Notes: generated by a model not told the origin, from the letters alone. Positions 4,931 through 12,726 are shown, counted from the first letter of the stretch. The stretch is 13,804 bases of DNA from an uncultured Clostridia bacterium (GCA_946611595.1 CAMODY010000032.1:1-13804), one strand, 5' to 3'. A program made the numbers and translations.

Positions 4931-6958
4931 ATGTTTTACAATGATGCAATCTGGATGGCAAAAAATGAAAATCCGATCTATCTGCTTCCGAAAATGGCAA
5001 ACCGTCACGGCCTTGTGACAGGAGCTACCGGAACCGGAAAAACGATCACGATCAAAGTCATGGCTGAGGCATTTTCGGATGCCGGTGTTTCTGTGTTCTT
5101 ATCTGACATCAAAGGCGATCTGACCGGCATGAGCGTTCCGGGAAATAATACAGAAGACATGCAAAAGCGCATTGAAAAATTCGGTCTGAATGAAGCAGGC
5201 TGGGAGTATAAAGCATATCCGACGACTTACTGGGATGTGTTTGGAAAGAAAGGAACCCCGATCCGTGCGACTGTTTCCGAGATGGGACCGATGCTTCTTT
5301 CAAGGCTTATGGGACTTACTGATGTACAGGAAGGTGTCCTTACGATCATCTTCAAGATTGCAGATGACCAGAACCTTCTGATCCTTGACCTGAAAGATCT
5401 CCGCGCCGTAGTTCAGGCAGTCGGAGACAACGCGGCAGATTACAAAACTACCTATGGAAACATCACGACTGCAAGTATCGGAGCGATCCAGCGTGGCCTC
5501 TTAAAATTAGAAGAGCAGGGCGCAAACCAGTTCTTTGGAGAGCCGGCTTTGGAAATCATGGACTGGATCAGAACAGATGCGGATGGCAGGGGCATGATCA
5601 ATGTACTGAACTGCGAGCAGCTCTTCCAGCAGCCGGATCTGTATTCCGCATTCCTTCTTTGGATGCTGTCGGAATTATATGAGACGCTTCCGGAAGTCGG
5701 TGACTTAGATAAACCGAAGATTGTATTCTTCTTTGATGAAGCGCATATCCTCTTTGACTTAGATTCCAAAGAACTTTTAAGCAAGGTGGAGCAGGTTGTC
5801 CGTCTGATCCGTTCGAAAGGCGTTGGCGTCTACTTTATCAGCCAGAGCCCGACGGATATTCCAAACAGCGTATTAGGACAGCTTGGAAATAAGATCCAGC
5901 ATGCTTTAAGAGCATATACTCCGGCAGATCAAAAAGCTGTCAGAGCAGCAGCCCAGAGCTTCGTGGTCAATCCGGAATTTAAAACAGAAGAAGCCATTAC
6001 CCAGCTTGGAACCGGCGAGGCGCTGGTCTCCTTCCTGGATGAAAAAGGTACGCCGACGATGGTGCAGCGTGCGAAGATCCTTCCGCCGCAGAGCCTTATG
6101 GGCGCCTGCGACGAGGCAATCCTTCAGCAGTCCGTTGCGACCAGCGACATGGGCGTAAAATACAATGTTGCGTATGACAGGGAATCTGCGTATGAACTTT
6201 TGACAGGCAAGAGTGCTCAGGGCGTTGTCATTCCGGATGCAGTTAATAGCGCAGCTGTTCAGCCAAGCGTCATGGCCCAGCAGCAAGTCCTTGCGCAGCA
6301 GGCCCAAACAGTAGCACAGGCGCAGGCAGCACAGTATGCACAGCAGCCAGTGACTCCTCAACCGGCTCCGGCAGAAGGGCTTTGGGACTGCAAGTGCGGA
6401 CAGACCGGAAATCCGGGTAATTTCTGCATGCAATGTGGACAGCCTAGAAATCAGGGCTTTGCACCGGGAACGGCGCCTTCCATCAGCAGTCAGGCTGTGA
6501 ATGATAACTCTGCAATTATGGGAGCCCCAAGCGGAACGATGGCGGCAAGTATGAGTTCTCAGCCGGCAACGCAAGCAGCTGAGGAGCCGACAGGACCATC
6601 CTTAGTTCAGGCAGCAGCAGCCCAAAGAGAAGCACAGGCAGCAGAATCCGGAACGCAGGCAACAGAGCCTTCCCTCGTTGAATCCCAGCAGGGAACAACG
6701 CTTACACAAGAAGAACTTGAGCAACTCAAAAAGGATGCTGTAAAAGAAGCGAAAGAGGAACTCAAGAAAGAAAAAGAAGCAGAGAAGGCAGCAGCAAAAG
6801 AAGCGAAAGAGGCAGAGAAAGCTGCAAAAGAGGCTGCGAAGAAGAAAGAAAAACAAAAACAGAAACTGCAGAAAGCGGCAACCGATGTTTTGACCAGTGC
6901 AGGAAAAACAGCGGCAAATAAATTAGTTCGCGGTTTGCTTGGAAATCTGTTAAAATAG
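4931..6958 (+). CDS. DUF853/YjgR-family HerA-like ATPase with added zinc ribbon and charged C-terminal helix
   Basis: 675 residues; YjgR-type relatives are about 500. The core is a predicted P-loop ATPase of the HerA/FtsK class, role unknown. Walker A GATGTGKT is at residues 31-38 and Walker B FFFDEAH has D269-E270. RSKGVGVYFISQSPTDIP, the stretch LGNKIQHALRAYTP and GEALVSFLDEKGTP are typical of DUF853. Then come an Ala/Gln-rich linker (about 447-482), a Cys4 zinc ribbon (C487, C489, C499, C502; form W-x-C-x-C-G…FCMQCG), a low-complexity Ala/Ser/Gln region, a strongly charged Lys/Glu/Ala helix (about 590-648) and an ending RGLLGNLLK like the RG-[LV]-LG end of YjgR. AGGAGGT five bases before ATG fixes the start; an ATG at 4926 is in another frame and soon stops. 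Its own candidate promoter and operator lie upstream; thrS follows after 34 bases. The family call is firm; function is not known. Confidence 0.9.
   Translation: MFYNDAIWMAKNENPIYLLPKMANRHGLVTGATGTGKTITIKVMAEAFSDAGVSVFLSDIKGDLTGMSVPGNNTEDMQKRIEKFGLNEAGWEYKAYPTTYWDVFGKKGTPIRATVSEMGPMLLSRLMGLTDVQEGVLTIIFKIADDQNLLILDLKDLRAVVQAVGDNAADYKTTYGNITTASIGAIQRGLLKLEEQGANQFFGEPALEIMDWIRTDADGRGMINVLNCEQLFQQPDLYSAFLLWMLSELYETLPEVGDLDKPKIVFFFDEAHILFDLDSKELLSKVEQVVRLIRSKGVGVYFISQSPTDIPNSVLGQLGNKIQHALRAYTPADQKAVRAAAQSFVVNPEFKTEEAITQLGTGEALVSFLDEKGTPTMVQRAKILPPQSLMGACDEAILQQSVATSDMGVKYNVAYDRESAYELLTGKSAQGVVIPDAVNSAAVQPSVMAQQQVLAQQAQTVAQAQAAQYAQQPVTPQPAPAEGLWDCKCGQTGNPGNFCMQCGQPRNQGFAPGTAPSISSQAVNDNSAIMGAPSGTMAASMSSQPATQAAEEPTGPSLVQAAAAQREAQAAESGTQATEPSLVESQQGTTLTQEELEQLKKDAVKEAKEELKKEKEAEKAAAKEAKEAEKAAKEAAKKKEKQKQKLQKAATDVLTSAGKTAANKLVRGLLGNLLK
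6948..6956 (+). promoter_or_regulatory. Candidate internal extended -10 promoter for thrS
   Basis: TGT-TAAAAT (five of six bases, with TG) overlaps the stop codon of the ATPase gene. A -35 match at 16-18 bases is lacking. A transcript from here would have a leader of about 30 bases before thrS, so thrS might be made both by read-through and from this site. Confidence 0.35.
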
Positions 6959-6992
6959 CACACAATGAATAAATGACAGGAGCAAAAATTCA

Positions 6993-8780
6993 ATGAAAAT
7001 TCTTTACAATGATGGACAAACGGGTGATTGCCCGGAGGAACTCGAACTCGAAGTGCTGCGTCACTCCGCTGCACATATCATGGCACAGGCGGTAAGCCGT
7101 CTGTATCCGGAGGCAAAATTTGCATACGGCCCTGCAACAGAGAAGGGCTTCCATTATGATATCGACCTCGGGGATAAGACCTTAAGCGATGACGATCTTC
7201 CGGAAATCGAAAAAGAGATGCAGAAGATCGTTAAGGAAAACCTTCCGTTTAAGGTTTATCCGCTTCCGCGTAACGAGGCAATCGCGCTGATGAAAGAGCG
7301 TGGAGAAATCTATAAAGTCGAGCATATCGATGATCTGCCGGAAGATGCGGTGATCACCTTCTATCAGCAGGGTGACTATATCGATATGTGTGTCGGACCT
7401 CACCTCACCTATACAAAGGCGTTAAAAGCGTTCCATCTGACCGCTGTTTCCGGTGCATACTGGAAAAACAATCAGAATAATAAAATGCTGACACGCTTAA
7501 ATGGTGTGGCTTTCCGTACAAAAGAAGAACTTGCAAAATATGAGGAGCAGGTAAAAGAAGCAAAAGCAAGAGATCACCGTAAGATCGGACGGGAGATGCA
7601 GCTCTTTATGACCGATGATCTGATCGGTAAAGGCCTTCCGATGTTCCTTCCGAGAGGTTATACGATCTGGCAGCAGCTCGAAGACTACATTAAAGATAAA
7701 GAGCGCATGGCGGGCTATCAGCACGTTTTGACACCATGCGTTGGAACGGTAGATCTTTACAAGACCAGTGGACACTGGGATCACTATAAAGAAAACATGT
7801 TCCCTGTGATGGAACTGGAAGAGGATCGTTTCGTCTTAAGACCGATGAACTGCCCGCATCACATGATGATCTATGCAAACCAGCTGCACTCCTACAGAGA
7901 TCTTCCAATCCGTATTGGCGAGATCGCTCATGACTTCCGTTTTGAGCCGAGCGGAACCTTAAAAGGTATCGAAAGAGGACGTCACTTCTGCCAGAATGAT
8001 GCACATCTTTTCGTAACTCCTGAGCAGATCAAGGACGAGGTCAGTGCTGTTGTTGATATGATCTTTGATGTTTATAAAGATTTTGGCATTACAGATTACC
8101 GCTGCGTTCTGTCCCTACGTGACCCGGATGATAAAGTGAAATATCATCAGGATGATGCAATGTGGGAGCATGCGGAAAACGCGTTAAGAGAAGTTCTGAA
8201 AGAGCTGAACATCGACTTCACAGAAGAAATCGGTGAGGCTGCTTTCTACGGTCCGAAGCTTGACGTAAACGTTCAGCCGGCAGTCGGAGCAGAGTATACA
8301 CTTTCTACCTGTCAGTTAGACTTCTGCCTTCCGGCAAAATTTGATCTGAAGTATGTGGATAAAGACGGCACAGAAAAGACTCCTGTTGTTCTTCACCGTG
8401 CAATCTTAGGAAGCCTTGACCGCTTCATGGCATACATGATCGAAGAGACCAAGGGCGTCTTCCCGGTATGGCTTGCACCGCTTCAGGTTAAAGTTCTTCC
8501 GGTATCTGAAAAGAGCGCTGACTATGCAGCCGAAGTTTATAAGAAACTCAGAATGGCCCGTATCCGTGTAGAACTCGATGACAGAAATGAAAAGATCGGT
8601 TATAAGATCCGTGCTGCACGTCAGGATGATAAGGTTCCGTACATGATCATCGTTGGTGAGAAAGAAGCAGCAGAAGGAACCGTATCTGTCCGCGACAGAG
8701 CTACTGACCAGACAGAGACCTTTGCAAACGTCGAAGACTTTATTGCGAAACTTCAGGAAGAAATCCGCAATAGAAAATAA
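6993..8780 (+). CDS. thrS: Threonyl-tRNA synthetase, short form lacking the N-terminal TGS domain
   Basis: 595 residues against about 640 for E. coli ThrS. It charges tRNA-Thr and hydrolyses mischarged Ser-tRNA-Thr. The TGS domain is absent: the protein begins about 20 residues before the editing-domain HxxxH (H24, H28), and an in-frame TGA at 6966 blocks extension. The second editing motif CxxxH (C133, H137) is intact. Zinc ligands C287, H338 and H468 match E. coli C334, H385 and H511. Motif 2 has R316 but reads RFEPSGTLKGIERGRHFCQNDAH, where the usual form is RNEPSG-x-L-x-GL-x-RVR-x-FTQDDAH. Motif 3 HRAILGSLDRF is normal, and the anticodon-binding domain includes GYKIRAAR and KVPYMIIVG. AGGAG about ten bases upstream supports the start. 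There is no T-box leader. It probably shares transcripts with the ATPase gene. Confidence 0.96.
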   Translation: MKILYNDGQTGDCPEELELEVLRHSAAHIMAQAVSRLYPEAKFAYGPATEKGFHYDIDLGDKTLSDDDLPEIEKEMQKIVKENLPFKVYPLPRNEAIALMKERGEIYKVEHIDDLPEDAVITFYQQGDYIDMCVGPHLTYTKALKAFHLTAVSGAYWKNNQNNKMLTRLNGVAFRTKEELAKYEEQVKEAKARDHRKIGREMQLFMTDDLIGKGLPMFLPRGYTIWQQLEDYIKDKERMAGYQHVLTPCVGTVDLYKTSGHWDHYKENMFPVMELEEDRFVLRPMNCPHHMMIYANQLHSYRDLPIRIGEIAHDFRFEPSGTLKGIERGRHFCQNDAHLFVTPEQIKDEVSAVVDMIFDVYKDFGITDYRCVLSLRDPDDKVKYHQDDAMWEHAENALREVLKELNIDFTEEIGEAAFYGPKLDVNVQPAVGAEYTLSTCQLDFCLPAKFDLKYVDKDGTEKTPVVLHRAILGSLDRFMAYMIEETKGVFPVWLAPLQVKVLPVSEKSADYAAEVYKKLRMARIRVELDDRNEKIGYKIRAARQDDKVPYMIIVGEKEAAEGTVSVRDRATDQTETFANVEDFIAKLQEEIRNRK

Positions 8781-8807
8781 GTCGTTTTGAATGTTCAATA
8801 TGACCTT

Positions 8808-8835
8808 AAGGCACTTTCGAAAGAAAGTGCCTTTT
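8808..8835 (+). terminator. Intrinsic terminator after thrS
   Basis: An 11-bp perfect stem, AAGGCACTTTC (8808-8818) with GAAAGTGCCTT (8823-8833), is closed by a C-G pair over a GAAA tetraloop and ends in TTTT (8832-8835). This is a stable hairpin 28 bases after the thrS stop. Confidence 0.9.
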
Positions 8836-8896
8836 CAATTGTTGGAAAACAACGTTTGACAAGCAGAAAAAAAGCGATGAACACAAGGTTTTCTCG

Positions 8897-8925
8897 TTGA
8901 ATATGAAGAATCGCTATGATAAAAT
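8897..8925 (+). promoter_or_regulatory. leuS promoter
   Basis: TTGAAT (8897-8902), 17 bases, then TAAAAT (8920-8925) preceded by TATGA gives a near-consensus sigma-A promoter with extended -10. It lies between the thrS terminator and leuS, with a predicted start near 8932 and a leader of about 46 bases. Its -35 coincides with the TTG of the longest open frame, which argues against that start. Confidence 0.8.
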
Positions 8926-8961
8926 ACTTGGTAATGTTTTTACAAGAAAGCGCAGAGCTTT

Positions 8962-8968
8962 AGAAAGG
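8962..8968 (+). promoter_or_regulatory. Ribosome binding site deciding the leuS start
   Basis: AGAAAGG ends nine bases before the ATG at 8978. The upstream TTG at 8897 has no comparable site and is inside the promoter, so this site sets the true start. Confidence 0.75.
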
Positions 8969-8977
8969 TATAAGTCA

Positions 8978-11395
8978 ATGAAGATTGCATATAATCACAA
9001 AGAAATTGAGACGAAATGGCATGACATTTGGCAGGAGCATCCGGTCAATGTTGATGATGGTAAAAAAGAAAAATATTACTGCCTGGACATGTTCCCGTAT
9101 CCTTCCGGATCAGGCCTTCATGTAGGTCACTGGAGAGGCTATGTTATCAGTGATGTCTGGAGCAGATATAAGCTGATGCAGGGCTATTATCTGATCCACC
9201 CGATGGGATGGGATGCGTTCGGCCTTCCTGCTGAAAACTATGCGATCAAGATGGGTATCCATCCGGCGGTTTCCACAGCAGCCAATATTTCCAATATCAA
9301 ACGCCAGATCAACCAGATCGCGGCAATTTATGACTGGGATAGAGAAGTAAATACAACCGATCCGGACTTCTATAAATGGACACAGTGGATCTTTGTACAG
9401 ATGTTTAAGAAAGGTCTGGCATATGAAAAAGAAATGCCGATCAACTGGTGCCCGTCCTGTAAGACAGGTCTTGCAAATGAAGAAGTTGTAGATGGCAAGT
9501 GCGAGCGTTGCGGTGCAGAAGTTACAAAGAAAAACTTAAAACAGTGGATGCTGAAGATCACAGCTTACGCAGATCGTCTTTTAGATGACCTTAAGACACT
9601 TGACTGGCCGGAAAAAGTAATCAAGATGCAGACCGAGTGGATTGGAAAATCCTTCGGTGCAGAGATCGACTTCGCAGTCGATGGTTCTGATAAAAAGATT
9701 ACGGTCTACACAACCAGACCGGATACCTTATACGGTGCAACTTTCATGGTATTAGCTCCGGAATATGAAGGAGCAGCAGATCTTGCAACTCCAGACAGAA
9801 GAGCGGAAGTTGAAGATTATATTTTCAAAACATCCATGAAATCTTCCGTTGACCGTCTGCAGGATAAAGAAAAGACAGGTGTCTTCACAGGAAGCTATGC
9901 GATCAATCCGTTGAATAATGAAAAGGTTCCGATCTGGCTGGCTGATTATGTACTGGCGGATTACGGAACCGGTGCGATCATGTGCGTTCCGGCTCATGAT
10001 GACAGAGACTTTGAATTTGCAACGAAATTTGAGCTTCCGATCATCCAGGTTATCAGCCCGGATGGTAAAGAACAGAATCCGTTAACAGAAGCTTATACAC
10101 AGCCTGGTATCGTGATCAACTCCGGCGAATGGAATGGAAGAAAATCCGATGAACTGAAGAAGAACGCTCCGGAAGAGATTGAGAAGAAAGGCATCGGAAC
10201 AAAGAAAGTTAATTACAAACTTCGTGACTGGGTATTCAGCCGTCAGCGCTACTGGGGCGAGCCGATCCCGATTGTTCACTGCCCGGACTGCGGCTGCGTT
10301 CCTGTACCGGAAGAAGAACTTCCGCTGACCCTTCCGGAAGTAGAAAAATATGAGCCGACAGGAACTGGTGAATCTCCTCTTGCTGCCATCAGCGAATGGG
10401 TGAACACAACCTGTCCTCAGTGCGGAAAAGCTGCTAAACGTGAAACAAACACAATGCCGCAGTGGGCAGGATCTTCCTGGTATTTCCTGCGTTATGTAGA
10501 CCCGCATAACAAAGAAAAATTAGTCGACAGAGAAGTTGCTGATAAATATCTTCCGGTCGATATGTATATCGGTGGTGTAGAGCATGCGGTACTGCATCTT
10601 CTGTATTCCCGCTTCTATACCAAGTTCTTAAATGATATCGGTGTTGTTGATTTTAATGAGCCGTTTAAGAAACTGTTTAACCAGGGTATGATCACCGGCA
10701 AGAACGGTATCAAGATGAGTAAGTCCAAAGGAAACGTTGTTTCTCCTGACGATCTCGTAAGAGACTATGGATGCGACTCCCTTAGAATGTATGAACTCTT
10801 TGTTGGTCCGCCGGAACTTGACAGTGAATGGGATGAGCGAGGCATCGACGGTGTTTATCGTTTCTTAAGCCGTTTCTACACACTGGCTCAGAACAGCCTT
10901 GAAGCAAATGTTGCTCCGACAGATGAGATGATCAAGCTTCGTAATAAGCTGATCCGCGATATCACAAAGAGACTTGAAAACTTCAGCTTAAATACCGTTA
11001 TCAGCGGCTTTATGGAATATAACAACAAACTGCAGGATGTAGCAAAGACGGCCGGAGGTATCGATAAAGAGACTATCGAGGCATATATCAAACTTCTTGC
11101 TCCGTTTGCACCGCATGTTGCGGAGGAACTTTGGGCTGACTACGGCCATACAGAGAGCGTCTTCCACGCTGAAGGCGGATGGCCGGAGTATGATGAAGAA
11201 CTTTGCAAGGATGATGAGATCGAGATTGGTGTTCAGGTCAACGGAAAAGTCCGTGGCACTGTAAAACTTCCGGTTGATGTCAGCAAAGAGGATGCACTTT
11301 CTATGGCGAAAGAGGTGCTGGGCGATAAACTTTCCGGAAACATCGTGAAAGAAATCTATGTTCCGGGCAAGATCATCAACATTGTCGTAAAGTAA
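8978..11395 (+). CDS. leuS: Leucyl-tRNA synthetase
   Basis: 805 residues from the chosen start, matching bacterial LeuRS (B. subtilis about 804). This class I synthetase charges tRNA-Leu and edits wrong amino acids. Seen: FPYPSGSGLHVGH with the HIGH-type motif at H48-H51, the stretch HPMGWDAFGLPAENYA, a zinc-type NWCPSC…CERCG pair, the editing domain with TTRPDT (T245-T246) and AHDDRD (D344, the universal editing Asp), a second Cys pair set (HCPDCG…TCPQCG), MPQWAGSSWYFLRY, KMSKS (579-583) and a C-terminal domain ending near VNGKVRGT. The frame is open back to TTG at 8897, but that would place the start on the -35 box. The ATG at 8978 has AAAGG nine bases upstream and yields the family N-terminus (NHKEIETKW). 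It has its own promoter and no T-box leader. Confidence 0.97.
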   Translation: MKIAYNHKEIETKWHDIWQEHPVNVDDGKKEKYYCLDMFPYPSGSGLHVGHWRGYVISDVWSRYKLMQGYYLIHPMGWDAFGLPAENYAIKMGIHPAVSTAANISNIKRQINQIAAIYDWDREVNTTDPDFYKWTQWIFVQMFKKGLAYEKEMPINWCPSCKTGLANEEVVDGKCERCGAEVTKKNLKQWMLKITAYADRLLDDLKTLDWPEKVIKMQTEWIGKSFGAEIDFAVDGSDKKITVYTTRPDTLYGATFMVLAPEYEGAADLATPDRRAEVEDYIFKTSMKSSVDRLQDKEKTGVFTGSYAINPLNNEKVPIWLADYVLADYGTGAIMCVPAHDDRDFEFATKFELPIIQVISPDGKEQNPLTEAYTQPGIVINSGEWNGRKSDELKKNAPEEIEKKGIGTKKVNYKLRDWVFSRQRYWGEPIPIVHCPDCGCVPVPEEELPLTLPEVEKYEPTGTGESPLAAISEWVNTTCPQCGKAAKRETNTMPQWAGSSWYFLRYVDPHNKEKLVDREVADKYLPVDMYIGGVEHAVLHLLYSRFYTKFLNDIGVVDFNEPFKKLFNQGMITGKNGIKMSKSKGNVVSPDDLVRDYGCDSLRMYELFVGPPELDSEWDERGIDGVYRFLSRFYTLAQNSLEANVAPTDEMIKLRNKLIRDITKRLENFSLNTVISGFMEYNNKLQDVAKTAGGIDKETIEAYIKLLAPFAPHVAEELWADYGHTESVFHAEGGWPEYDEELCKDDEIEIGVQVNGKVRGTVKLPVDVSKEDALSMAKEVLGDKLSGNIVKEIYVPGKIINIVVK

Positions 11396-11421
11396 TTTTT
11401 TAGAATATTTTTGACTGATTG

Positions 11422-11453
11422 TTTGGCGCTGTAGGTTTTTCTGCAGCGTCAAA
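11422..11453 (+). other. Hairpin between leuS and the CNNM-type transporter gene
   Basis: In plus-strand RNA, 11422-11434 pairs with 11441-11453 over 13 pairs (two G-U) around a GUUUUU loop. On the other strand the two wobbles become A-C mismatches, so the structure suits plus-strand RNA. It follows the leuS stop by 26 bases. The next bases are TGGACTTTTAAGG, so there is only a short, displaced U-run: a weak terminator or a leader structure for the next gene. Confidence 0.6.
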
Positions 11454-11462
11454 TGGACTTTT

Positions 11463-11467
11463 AAGGA
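11463..11467 (+). promoter_or_regulatory. Shine-Dalgarno-like AAGGA directly touching the ATG at 11468
   Basis: AAGGA ends at the base before the ATG, leaving no spacing where 5-9 bases are usual. A TAA at 11462 blocks upstream extension, and the next in-frame start-like codon (TTG at 11501) would cut the first membrane helix. The only other weak match is TGGA at 11454-11457, ten bases away. Confidence 0.4.
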
Positions 11468-12712
11468 ATGATAGTTGTTCAAATTGTTATCATTGTCATA
11501 TTGCTCGTTTTATCCGCATTTTTCTCTTCTTCAGAGACTGCGCTGACAACGATCTCTCCGCATCGGCTAAGAATGCTCGTGGATGCGGAAGTTAAGCATG
11601 CAAAGACACTGGAAAAAGTGCTGGAGAAAAAAGATAAGATGCTGAGTGTCATCTTGATCTGCAACAATATTGTAAACCTGACAGCTTCTTCTATGACAAC
11701 GATTGTTTTCCAAAAACTCTTAGGCTCAAAACTGATCGGTATCGGAACCGGTATCTTAACGCTTTTGGTTCTGATCTTTGGTGAAATTGCACCGAAAACA
11801 ATGGCGACCTACAAGGCGGAACGGATTGGCCTTTCTTTTGCACCGATCATTCACGTTCTGATGATCATTTTTACGCCAATCGCTGCTGTCATTAATTTCC
11901 TCGCCGGCGGTGTTATCCGCTTATTTGGTATCAGGAAGAATGAAAAAGCAGAATCCTATACAGAAAATGAGATCCGGTCCATCGTGGAAGTCAGCCATGA
12001 AGAAGGCGTAACGACTAGTGATGAAAAAGCCATCATCAATAATGTGTTCGATTTTACGGACACCACGGTTCGCGAGGTTATGGTGCCAAGGATCCATGTA
12101 ACTGCGATTGGGGCTGGTTCTTCTTATGAAGAGCTGATGAACACTTTTAAAGAAGATCATTTCACGCGTCTTCCGGTTTATGATGAAGAAGAGGATAAAT
12201 TGATCGGTCTTGTTAATGTCAAGGATCTTGTTTTCTATGACCCGGAAAAAATCAGTTCTTTCCAGGTTTCTGACATCATGCGTGAAATCCACTACACCTA
12301 TGATGGAAAACACCTTTCGGAGCTGCTTAGCGAAATGAAAGCTTCCAGAGAGGGTATGATGGCAGTTATGGATGAGTATGGTGATACGATCGGTATTGTA
12401 ACTATGGAAGATCTTTTAGAGGAAATCGTTGGTGATATCCGTGATGAGTATGACGAGAACGAAGAAAATGAATTCCGTAAGATCAATGAGAAAGAATATT
12501 TGATCGAAGGCCATGTAAGCCTTGAAGATATTAACGACAGACTGGGAACGTCGTTAGAATCTGAAGATTATGACTCTATTGGAGGTCTTTTGATCGAGCA
12601 GCTTGGACGGCTTCCGGAAGAAGGCGATGAAGCAAAATTGGAAGAAGTACTGATCAAAGCTGAAAAGGTAGATAAAAACAAAACGGAAATTGTAAAACTG
12701 ATATTGCTGTAA
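11468..12712 (+). CDS. CNNM/CorC-HlyC family transporter (DUF21 - CBS pair - CorC domain), likely Mg2+
   Basis: 414 residues, normal for the family. It was once called hemolysin C-like; characterised members (CorB, CorC, MpfA, mammalian CNNM) export or transport Mg2+. The N-terminal DUF21 membrane domain (about 1-170) has four hydrophobic segments and the signature residues SAFFSSSETAL, CNNIVNLTASS and FGEIAPKT. A CBS pair follows (about 205-325), with MVPR at its start, TRLPVYD and the conserved MDEYGDTIGIVTMEDLLEE; CBS pairs here bind ATP-Mg and gate transport. The C-terminal CorC/HlyC domain (about 340-414) includes IEGHVSLEDIN. The start is the only one that keeps the first helix, although its ribosome binding site touches the ATG. 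No promoter was recognised just upstream; a P-type cation ATPase gene follows 76 bases later. The ion is inferred from family, not seen. Confidence 0.93.
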   Translation: MIVVQIVIIVILLVLSAFFSSSETALTTISPHRLRMLVDAEVKHAKTLEKVLEKKDKMLSVILICNNIVNLTASSMTTIVFQKLLGSKLIGIGTGILTLLVLIFGEIAPKTMATYKAERIGLSFAPIIHVLMIIFTPIAAVINFLAGGVIRLFGIRKNEKAESYTENEIRSIVEVSHEEGVTTSDEKAIINNVFDFTDTTVREVMVPRIHVTAIGAGSSYEELMNTFKEDHFTRLPVYDEEEDKLIGLVNVKDLVFYDPEKISSFQVSDIMREIHYTYDGKHLSELLSEMKASREGMMAVMDEYGDTIGIVTMEDLLEEIVGDIRDEYDENEENEFRKINEKEYLIEGHVSLEDINDRLGTSLESEDYDSIGGLLIEQLGRLPEEGDEAKLEEVLIKAEKVDKNKTEIVKLILL

Positions 12713-12726
12713 TAGGTTTCGTAACA

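Noticed and set aside
4926..5020. ATG directly after AGGAGGT, five bases before the ATPase start
   Set aside because: It has no spacing from the ribosome binding site, is in another frame and ends after a short meaningless peptide.
5735..5760. Possibility that the HerA-like ATPase is part of a HerA-NurA or defence system
   Set aside because: No nuclease, NurA or defence gene is adjacent; neighbours are queA and thrS, and the protein matches the DUF853/YjgR branch.
5906..6574. 222-codon open frame on the minus strand
   Set aside because: It lies wholly inside the ATPase coding region, is rich in Arg/Leu/Cys from reading the opposite strand, and resembles no family.
8787..8798. TTGAA-TG-TTCAA palindrome after thrS
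   Set aside because: The 2-base spacer cannot form a stable RNA loop, and five-base arms in A/T-rich DNA are expected by chance; the real terminator is just downstream.
8839..8861. TTGTT-ggaa-AACAA followed by TTGACA before leuS
   Set aside because: TTGACA is a perfect -35 but no -10 lies 16-18 bases on; the repeat arms are only five bases. The TTGAAT/TAAAAT pair further down is much better.
11411..11440. TTGACT as a -35 for the CNNM-type gene
   Set aside because: The position 17 bases downstream reads GGTTTT, not a -10, and falls in the hairpin.
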